This document shows positions 8,072 to 14,057 of a stretch of 14,057 nt of DNA, in pieces. The translations under genes were made by a program, and so were the position numbers. Source of the stretch: Paracoccaceae bacterium (GTDB lineage Bacteria; Pseudomonadota; Alphaproteobacteria; Rhodobacterales; Rhodobacteraceae); assembly GCA_009920225.1 (NCBI GenBank), contig RGAJ01000015.1, positions 1 through 14,057 of the forward strand, read 5' to 3'. Every line of letters begins with the position of its first letter. Position 1 is the first letter of the stretch. Under the pieces are notes generated by a model, which made no database searches, was not told where the DNA came from, and saw nothing but the letters and a program-made list of their open reading frames with translations.

Positions 8072-8832
8072 TGGACACCACGACCGATGATTTTTTGGGC
8101 GGTCAACTGCAAATCAAACAACCTTTGAACGGCTATCGCGCGGGTGTTGACCCTATTTTGTTGGCAGCCTCGGTTGCTGCGGAAGCGGGGCAAACGGTGT
8201 TGGAATTGGGCTGTGGTGTGGGCGTTGCATCCTTGGCATTGGGGCGACGGGTGTCTGGCGTGTCCATAACTGGGATCGAAATTCAGCCCGACTATGCCGA
8301 TCTGGCGCGTGAAAATGCACGTACAAACGGCATTGATATGACAGTCGTGACGGCTGATTTGGAACAAATGCCCTTGGATGTGCGGCAGCAAAGCTTTGAT
8401 CATGTCATCGCAAATCCCCCTTATTTTGACCGTGCAACCAGCACGTCCGCGCGCGATGCCGGGCGTGAACGCGCGATGGGCGAAGGGACTGCGCTGCATC
8501 ACTGGACCACCCAAGCGGCAAAGCGACTGGCGCCAAAGGGATACGCACATTTCATCTTTCGTGCGGATCGGTTGACCGCACTTTTGGGTGCCATTCCTGC
8601 CAGCTGCGGCAGCGTGGTGATCACCCCGATTCAGCCGCGCATGGGGCGGGATGCGAACCTTGTCATCGTACATATGCGCAAAGGCGGTCGTGCTGCGACC
8701 AGGTTAATGGCGCCGATTCTTATGCACGATGGCGAAAGCCATAATGATACGCAAAAAGACTATACTCGGCAGATGATTGATGTCTTGCGTCATGGTCACG
8801 CTATGACCAATTGGTGTGCATCTGGACAATGA
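8068..8832 (+). CDS. tRNA1(Val) adenine-37 N6-methyltransferase-like SAM-dependent methyltransferase
   Basis: The protein (254 residues) is a class I SAM-dependent methyltransferase of the TrmN6/YfiC (COG4123) type. The SAM-binding motif I is VLELGCGVGVASLALG (44-59), followed by the acidic residue of motif II in GIEIQPDYADLA. The amino-methyltransferase signature NPPY lies at 116-119, typical of enzymes modifying an exocyclic amine. The N-terminal DDFLGGQLQIKQPLNGYRAGVDPILLAA is characteristic of this family. E. coli TrmN6 makes m6A37 in tRNA1(Val); the same substrate here is inferred. Two adjacent ATG codons (8068 and 8071) occur; the first overlaps the DUF2007 stop. No clear terminator follows. 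Confidence 0.87.
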   Translation: MMDTTTDDFLGGQLQIKQPLNGYRAGVDPILLAASVAAEAGQTVLELGCGVGVASLALGRRVSGVSITGIEIQPDYADLARENARTNGIDMTVVTADLEQMPLDVRQQSFDHVIANPPYFDRATSTSARDAGRERAMGEGTALHHWTTQAAKRLAPKGYAHFIFRADRLTALLGAIPASCGSVVITPIQPRMGRDANLVIVHMRKGGRAATRLMAPILMHDGESHNDTQKDYTRQMIDVLRHGHAMTNWCASGQ

Positions 8833-8935
8833 ATTTAGATTTTTCATTATTATTTTGATCCGATTTTGCACCTGCAGCGTGACAGATTTAAAAATTTGTG
8901 GTGCACTATGAGAACAACACTCAAGGAGGTCTACT
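8833..8935 (+). promoter_or_regulatory. Promoter and leader region of the DUF465 gene
   Basis: This AT-rich 103-bp stretch separates the methyltransferase stop from the DUF465 start. A candidate promoter is TTGCAC (8866-8871) with TTAAAA or TAAAAA (8888-8894), spacer 16-17. A near-perfect Shine-Dalgarno sequence, AAGGAGGT, lies at 8923-8930, five bases before the ATG. The promoter boxes were chosen by eye; the ribosome site is certain. Confidence 0.4.
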
Positions 8936-9100
8936 ATGAGCGTTCTTACTCATGTTCATGAATTGAAAAAGAAGCATGAAGCATTATCTTCAAAAATTGA
9001 AGAAGCACTCCGATCCCCAAGCACCGATGATTTATATATCTCTGACCTCAAGAAACAAAAGCTTCGATTAAAAGAACAAATTCAGCGTTTAAGTTCATAA
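8936..9100 (+). CDS. DUF465 (YdcH-like) small helical protein
   Basis: This 54-residue frame reads MSVLTHVHELKKKHEAL and continues as two charged helices split by a short RSPSTDDLY loop, ending KLRLKEQIQRLSS. The pattern, with the HELKKKH and LKKQKLRLKEQI elements, matches the DUF465/YdcH family of roughly 50-75 residue helical hairpins whose function is not established. It is probably cytoplasmic and may self-associate as a coiled coil. The start is fixed by AAGGAGGT five bases upstream. A rho-independent terminator begins 7 bp after the stop, so the gene appears to be an independent, well-expressed unit. By hand count 57 of its 165 bases are G or C (about 35%), clearly below the surrounding genes. 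Confidence 0.85.
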   Translation: MSVLTHVHELKKKHEALSSKIEEALRSPSTDDLYISDLKKQKLRLKEQIQRLSS

Positions 9101-9107
9101 ACGAATT

Positions 9108-9130
9108 GGCCCCATACGGGGCCTTTTTTT
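9108..9130 (+). terminator. Rho-independent terminator after the DUF465 gene
   Basis: The stem GGCCCC (9108-9113) and GGGGCC (9118-9123) closes a 4-base ATAC loop and is followed by seven T residues (9124-9130). This is a textbook intrinsic terminator for the plus strand. The complementary side has only a weak AATTCGTTT tail for the convergent DUF1045 gene, whose stop codon overlaps the T tract at 9129, so it may work bidirectionally but less well on the minus strand. Confidence 0.92.
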
Positions 9131-9800
9131 ATGCAGTCTGCGCGAGCTGTCTCGTTTGTACCTCGTGAAAATATCCATCTATATCTTCACCCATTAAGGA
9201 TAAGGAATTGATCCCATACGCGCCCTTCAAAAAACGGTGAAAGACGTTCTGTGCGCTGTTTTCTACGGTATAAATCTGTTCGGCAGGCAAGGGGCCTGTG
9301 AGCGTTAAGTGATATTTGAAATGCTCGAAAATAAACGGATATCCCCAGCGCAACATCAATGCGTCCTGGTCAGGTGTGAGCCGTGATTTACGGCGACGAT
9401 CAATGTCGTCTTGTTCCAAGGGCGCGCGAAAGGCATCAAAATATTTGACACTGCGCGCCGCCAAGTCATTCAAATCCGACAGTGGGTCAGTTGGTGTAAT
9501 TGCCAAAAAACGGCCAATGCGACGCAGATTGCAAGCACCTGTCGTTATGGGTGCTGTAGATTGGCAAAAGGTATCGAATGCATCAATCAGATCGCGTTCA
9601 CTGCACCCATCGGCAATCCGAAAAGGGGCCTTAATTGTCGCATGAAATCCGTATTTTTTTGGTCTTTCGACGATCCAATCTTGGCCAAGCGTGGGAACGC
9701 AATGCGTGCCCAACCGGTTATTCCATCCCAACCATGCGCTGCCCAATTCGTGAAAGTCACCGATCGGAAGATGGTATATCGCATAGCGTTTGAACCGCAT
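9129..9800 (-). CDS. DUF1045 protein, 2H phosphoesterase superfamily (phosphonate-operon type)
   Basis: The 223-residue protein has the two His-x-Thr motifs of 2H phosphoesterases: H53-A-T55 within YGFHATIKAPF, and H164-L-T166 within YHLTLTGPL. Such enzymes hydrolyse cyclic phosphates or related phosphodiesters. Overall sequence and length fit DUF1045, annotated in some genomes as a putative phosphonate-metabolism protein because it often sits in phn operons. No phn gene is present here. Its ATG lies 8 bp after the stop of the LacI-family regulator gene on the same strand, so the two are very probably co-transcribed from the regulator's promoter. The true substrate is unknown. Confidence 0.85.
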   Translation of the reverse strand: MRFKRYAIYHLPIGDFHELGSAWLGWNNRLGTHCVPTLGQDWIVERPKKYGFHATIKAPFRIADGCSERDLIDAFDTFCQSTAPITTGACNLRRIGRFLAITPTDPLSDLNDLAARSVKYFDAFRAPLEQDDIDRRRKSRLTPDQDALMLRWGYPFIFEHFKYHLTLTGPLPAEQIYTVENSAQNVFHRFLKGAYGINSLSLMGEDIDGYFHEVQTRQLAQTA

Positions 9801-9808
9801 CGCCCGAT

Positions 9809-10837
9809 CTATTGTGGATCACGCAAGGTTGCGCCAAGGTTCAGCTTTGGCGTCAATTCGATGATCTTTTCGCTGTTCTCGGTCCCGTGAATGACGCGAT
9901 CGGCAATAATTTGCGCCGCGATCTTGCCGACTTCTTTGCGGCAGGCATCCATCGTGGCCAATTGCAGGGGCAACCCATCCAACAGGTCAACACCGTTGAA
10001 CCCTGCCATCCCGATATCTTGGGGGATATTAATGCCCTTTTCCAGCAGATGCAGCAACCCGCCCGCTCCGATCATGTCATTTGAATAGTATAAAAAATCC
10101 AGATCAGGGGTGCGTTCCAACATATCTTTGGTCATATCACGACCTTTTGCCAAGGCCGATCCGCCTGAATAAAACTCTTGATCGCTGACCTCAATTCCGG
10201 CTTTGGCAAGGGCTTCGGTGAACCCTTCAAACCGTTTGCGCGCGCGGTGATCCAATGGCATCTTTGTGCCCATAAAGCCGATCTTTTTATACCCCGCCTT
10301 TAAAATGGCCTGCGCCATTTGGCGCCCCGCACGACGGTGCGAAATGCCAACGGCTGTATCAATGGGTGTGCCGTCCACATCCATGATTTCTACGACAGGA
10401 ATGCCTGCACTGCGCAGCATTGCGCAGGACGCTTCGGAATGTTCAAGACCGGCCAGAATCACGCCAGAGGGCCGCCACGACAGCATTTGGTATAAAACCT
10501 GTTCTTCCTTTTCCGGAAGGTAATCGGTAATCCCCACGACCGGTTGTAATTCTGTCCCTTCAAGAACCGAATTTATGCCTGTCATCACCTCGGGAAAAAC
10601 CATGTTCGACATGGACGGAATGATGACAGCAACCAAGTTCACACGCTGGCTTGCCAAGGCGCCGGCAATTTTATTGGGGACGTATCCGAGTTCCTTGGCC
10701 GCTTGCAAAACCTTGTCGCGGGTGGTGGCAGATACATCACCACGGCCGCGCAAGACGCGACTGACGGTCATTTCCGAAACGCCCGATGCCTCTGATACAT
10801 CTCGCAAGGTAAGCGGGCGATGCGTATTTTTTGTCAC
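9809..10837 (-). CDS. LacI-family transcriptional regulator, GntR(gluconate)-like
   Basis: This 342-residue repressor has the LacI-type helix-turn-helix at about 9-34 (LTLRDVSEASGVSEMTVSRVL), the hinge helix PNKIAGALAS (54-63) for minor-groove contact, and a periplasmic-binding-protein-like sensor domain (about 66-338). Segments such as YQMLSWRPSGVILAG, AGIPVVEIMD and GHRRAGRQM-like ISHRRAGRQMAQAI resemble the E. coli gluconate repressor GntR, suggesting a sugar acid or related effector; this is inference. The start is GTG (10835-10837), with AAGGA eight bases upstream. It is the first gene of a two-gene operon with the DUF1045 gene, and no sugar-uptake or catabolic gene lies nearby. A 14-bp inverted repeat over its candidate promoter suggests autoregulation. 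Confidence 0.93.
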   Translation of the reverse strand: MTKNTHRPLTLRDVSEASGVSEMTVSRVLRGRGDVSATTRDKVLQAAKELGYVPNKIAGALASQRVNLVAVIIPSMSNMVFPEVMTGINSVLEGTELQPVVGITDYLPEKEEQVLYQMLSWRPSGVILAGLEHSEASCAMLRSAGIPVVEIMDVDGTPIDTAVGISHRRAGRQMAQAILKAGYKKIGFMGTKMPLDHRARKRFEGFTEALAKAGIEVSDQEFYSGGSALAKGRDMTKDMLERTPDLDFLYYSNDMIGAGGLLHLLEKGINIPQDIGMAGFNGVDLLDGLPLQLATMDACRKEVGKIAAQIIADRVIHGTENSEKIIELTPKLNLGATLRDPQ

Positions 10838-10866
10838 GTGGGAAGTCCTTGATCTATTTTCTTGAA

Positions 10867-10905
10867 TTTAGACCAGTACGCCTAGGTTAATCAAGCATCT
10901 GCTTG
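10867..10905 (-). promoter_or_regulatory. Candidate promoter and operator of the LacI-family gene
   Basis: On the minus strand, TTGATT (10889-10894) and TCTAAA (10867-10872) are 16 bases apart and would give a leader of about 22 bases before the GTG start. The inverted repeat CAAGCA-TC-TGCTTG (10892-10905) overlaps this -35 box. Such placement suits a repressor operator, although it lacks the central CG common in LacI-family sites. The same 128-bp interval (10838-10965) must also hold the tRNA promoter on the plus strand; TTGGTA (10903-10908) with TAATGA (10927-10932) is a weak candidate. Confidence 0.35.
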
Positions 10906-10965
10906 GTATAAAAATTTTTCCCCCACTAATGACATTTTGACCATGGCAATTTAAAAGGACCCAAT

Positions 10966-11042
10966 GGCCCCGTGGCTCAACTGGATAGAGCAGCCCCCTC
11001 CTAAGGGGCAGGTTGCAGGTTCAAATCCTGCCGGGGTCACCA
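10966..11042 (+). tRNA. tRNA-Arg (anticodon CCT)
   Basis: The 77-base cloverleaf includes an encoded CCA. The acceptor stem GGCCCCG pairs with CGGGGTC (one G-T wobble), the D arm is GCTC/GAGC, the anticodon stem GCCCC/GGGGC (10993-10997 and 11005-11009) encloses loop CTCCTAA, and the T arm is GCAGG/CCTGC around TTCAAAT. Anticodon CCT at 11000-11002 reads AGG. The discriminator base is A. No integrase or duplicated 3' end of the tRNA follows, so there is no sign of an inserted element here. Confidence 0.97.
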
Positions 11043-11154
11043 AATGCATTGTATTTATGCCTTGTTTCACAAGATATGCGCAGAAATCGCGCTTGAGTCT
11101 GGTTTGGCAGGCGCATAGGGTTTAGCTCCGAAAGCTTTTGTTCATAGGTCGGTC
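11043..11154. other. Short intergenic region between tRNA-Arg and the PLP enzyme gene
   Basis: These 112 bp contain no gene that I can support. There is one GANTC site (GAGTC, 11095-11099), a small CTTG/CAAG hairpin without a T tract, and no recognisable riboswitch. The promoter of the PLP enzyme gene is presumably here but no clear -35/-10 pair stands out. Confidence 0.4.
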
Positions 11155-12291
11155 ATGACGCCAAAACATCACTTAGAAACGCGCGCTGCGCATTTAGAGC
11201 CCAGCCAAGTCGCGGCGGAAATTTCGCCGCTTTTGCGAACATCGACCACATATCGACGTGACTCAAATAATCAGCTGATGGATCCCGCAAATGTCTATGG
11301 GCGCGACCAAAACGATACGGTACGACAAGCCGAAGCCGTTTTGGCGCAGATGGAGTCTGCGGCGGCGGCCCTTCTTTGGCCTTCGGGAATGGCGGCGATT
11401 TCGGCAGTTTTCAGGATATTACCAATCGGAAGCCGCATCGTGGTACAGTCGGGTATATACTGGGGAACAACGTTTTGGGTGCGCCAGTTTTGTGAAGAGC
11501 AAGGTCATGAGCTGGTCGAAGTGGACGCCGCGAATGGTTCCGATTTGGATCGGATTTCCGCCTTTGATCCCGCGCTTGTCTTTGTCGAGACACCGTCGAA
11601 CCCATGGCTTAAGGTCGTGGATATTGCAGATATGCGCAGGCGTTTTCCAAACGCGTATTTGGTGGTCGATAGCACGGCGGCAACGCCCGCTTTGACGCGC
11701 CCCTTGGAATTGGGCGCGGATTTGGTCGTGCATTCGGCGACTAAGGCCTTGAACGGTCATTCTGATGTCATCGCCGGTGTCACGCTGACGGCACAGTTGG
11801 ATGATCGTTGGGCGCGGTTGGCGCAACATCGGGCAACGGGGGGCGCAATCATTGGACCGTTTGAAGCATGGCTTTTGTTGCGGTCCTTGCGGACGTTTCC
11901 TTTGCGCCTTGGCGCGATGTGTGACAACGCCTTGCGTCTTGCCACCTATTTGTTAAACCATCCCTTGGTCGAAGATGTTTTTTACCCCGGTTTACCATCA
12001 AGCCCATATCACGCCATCGCGACCCAGCAAATGCAGGGGGGCTATGGGTATTTAATGTCGGTGTTGGTGCGGGGCGATCGGCAGACAGCTTTGGATGTTC
12101 TGGGTCGTCTGCAGGTGTTCCAGCGCGCGACGTCATTGGGCGGGGTTGAAAGCCTTGTGGAACATCGGCATACGATAGAACCGCACACGGGTATTCCCGA
12201 AAATCTGTTGCGTTTGTCAATTGGGATCGAACATATTGACGACCTGATCGCCGATATGGACCACGCCCTGCGCGGACACTCGGATGCCTGA
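11155..12291 (+). CDS. Cys/Met-metabolism PLP-dependent enzyme (cystathionine gamma-synthase/beta-lyase-like)
   Basis: The 378-residue protein is a fold-type I PLP enzyme of the transsulfuration family. The Schiff-base lysine is K197 in HSATKALNGHSDVIAG. Y48 and R50 (VYGR) would bind the PLP phosphate of the neighbouring subunit, and D172 in VVDSTAATP should contact the pyridine nitrogen. The stretch SLGGVESLVEHRH and the C-terminal RLSIGIEHIDDLIADM are also diagnostic. It resembles cystathionine gamma-synthase more than E. coli MetC in the GHSD and LLLRSLRT regions. Variations include Ala instead of Tyr after TK, and IYWGTTFW in place of the usual YGGTYRL, so beta-lyase, gamma-synthase or another sulfur-amino-acid activity cannot be separated by eye. 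The ATG is preceded only by a weak AGGTCGG. It overlaps rnhB by 8 bp. Confidence 0.88.
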   Translation: MTPKHHLETRAAHLEPSQVAAEISPLLRTSTTYRRDSNNQLMDPANVYGRDQNDTVRQAEAVLAQMESAAAALLWPSGMAAISAVFRILPIGSRIVVQSGIYWGTTFWVRQFCEEQGHELVEVDAANGSDLDRISAFDPALVFVETPSNPWLKVVDIADMRRRFPNAYLVVDSTAATPALTRPLELGADLVVHSATKALNGHSDVIAGVTLTAQLDDRWARLAQHRATGGAIIGPFEAWLLLRSLRTFPLRLGAMCDNALRLATYLLNHPLVEDVFYPGLPSSPYHAIATQQMQGGYGYLMSVLVRGDRQTALDVLGRLQVFQRATSLGGVESLVEHRHTIEPHTGIPENLLRLSIGIEHIDDLIADMDHALRGHSDA

Positions 12292-12898
12292 TTACGCCTT
12301 TGAACAAGATGCGATGTCGCGCGGTTACATGAATGTCGCGGGCGTTGACGAAGTCGGGCGCGGGCCATTGTGTGGCCCTGTTACCGCGGCCGCTGTCATT
12401 TTGGATCCAACCGCTATTCCAGATGGATTAGACGATTCCAAAAAGCTTAGTCTGAAAAAACGCGAAGCCCTGTTCGAAGATATCCTGAATTCTGCCCGTG
12501 TGGGGATTGGTCATGCCACTGTCCAAGAAATTGATGACATCAATATTCTAAACGCCAGTCATCTTGCCATGATGCGTGCACTTGCGGATTTGGGGGATGA
12601 TATTGGATATGTTTTGATCGACGGAAATCGGGCACCGCGGGATTTGACCCTCGAACACAGGTGTATTGTGAAGGGCGATTCAAAATCTGTGTCGATCGCA
12701 GCCGCGTCTATTGTTGCAAAAATAACACGCGACCGCATCATGGAACAGCTTGACGCTGAATTTCCGGGGTATGGATGGGCCAAAAACGCGGGTTATCCGA
12801 CACAACAGCATCAAGAGGCGATGCTAAAACTAGGCGTGACCCCACATCATAGACGTTCCTTCAAGCCCGTACACAATATCTTGTATCAAGAAAAATAA
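12284..12898 (+). CDS. rnhB: Ribonuclease HII
   Basis: RNase HII cuts the RNA strand of RNA/DNA hybrids and incises at single ribonucleotides in DNA, starting ribonucleotide excision repair. The 204-residue protein has the signature VAGVDEVGRGPLCGPV with metal-binding D22 and E23, the third acidic residue D113 in LIDGNRAPR, and D150 in SIVAKITRDR. The C-terminal GYGWAKNAGYPTQQH and HHRRSFKPV are typical. The ATG at 12284 overlaps the upstream lyase stop by 8 bp; M11 or M16 could also start the conserved core, but the first ATG suits coupling. The gene precedes ccrM, an order familiar from other alphaproteobacteria. Confidence 0.96.
   Translation: MPDYAFEQDAMSRGYMNVAGVDEVGRGPLCGPVTAAAVILDPTAIPDGLDDSKKLSLKKREALFEDILNSARVGIGHATVQEIDDINILNASHLAMMRALADLGDDIGYVLIDGNRAPRDLTLEHRCIVKGDSKSVSIAAASIVAKITRDRIMEQLDAEFPGYGWAKNAGYPTQQHQEAMLKLGVTPHHRRSFKPVHNILYQEK

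Positions 12899-14057
<1,159 letters not shown>

Noticed and set aside
10966..11154. tRNA-Arg 3' end as an integration (att) site for a mobile element
   Set aside because: No repeat of the tRNA 3' end, no integrase, and both flanks carry ordinary genes.
11043..11154. SAM-responsive riboswitch before the Cys/Met enzyme gene
   Set aside because: The alphaproteobacterial SAM-II consensus and pseudoknot pairing could not be matched; only short chance pairings are visible.

Overview
The window looks like a chromosomal, mostly housekeeping segment of an alphaproteobacterium, most likely Rhodobacteraceae (Roseobacter group) with moderate GC. The evidence is a CcrM-type GANTC methyltransferase next to RNase HII, an ETF-ubiquinone oxidoreductase, a long-chain polyprenyl diphosphate synthase of the ubiquinone type, an MltB-like lytic transglycosylase with the variant motifs common in this group, and sparse GANTC sites. 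Taxonomy is inferred from protein character only.

Layout. Positions 1-2211 (minus strand) hold greA, a two-TM coiled-coil protein of unknown function, and the N-terminal two thirds of a lytic transglycosylase, probably one transcription unit. A 292-bp divergent intergenic region (2212-2503) separates this from the ETF-QO gene (plus strand), which ends in a strong hairpin. Next come a secreted TPR protein and ispE, joined by an ATGA overlap. They converge on a polyprenyl diphosphate synthase gene (minus) that shares 4 bp with the ispE 3' end. Divergent from that gene is a DUF2007 / tRNA1(Val)-type methyltransferase pair, then a 54-residue DUF465 gene with its own strong ribosome site and terminator. 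On the minus strand a GntR-like LacI-family regulator and a DUF1045 2H-phosphoesterase-like gene form a two-gene operon. A tRNA-Arg(CCT) follows, then a Cys/Met-metabolism PLP enzyme overlapping rnhB, then ccrM, which runs off the right edge a few codons short of its expected end.

How the genes fit together: ispE (MEP pathway) and the polyprenyl diphosphate synthase supply the isoprenoid tail of ubiquinone, the electron acceptor of ETF-QO, so the middle of the window has a loose isoprenoid/quinone theme. The right end links DNA maintenance (RNase HII) to cell-cycle DNA methylation (CcrM).

I see no CRISPR array, insertion sequence, prophage, integrase, toxin-antitoxin pair or defence island, and nothing that amounts to a new multi-gene system. 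The most interesting signal is a cluster of three GANTC sites within 39 bp in front of ccrM, two of them inside the candidate core promoter, suggesting methylation-sensitive autoregulation. Second is the LacI-family/DUF1045 operon with an inverted repeat over its candidate promoter.
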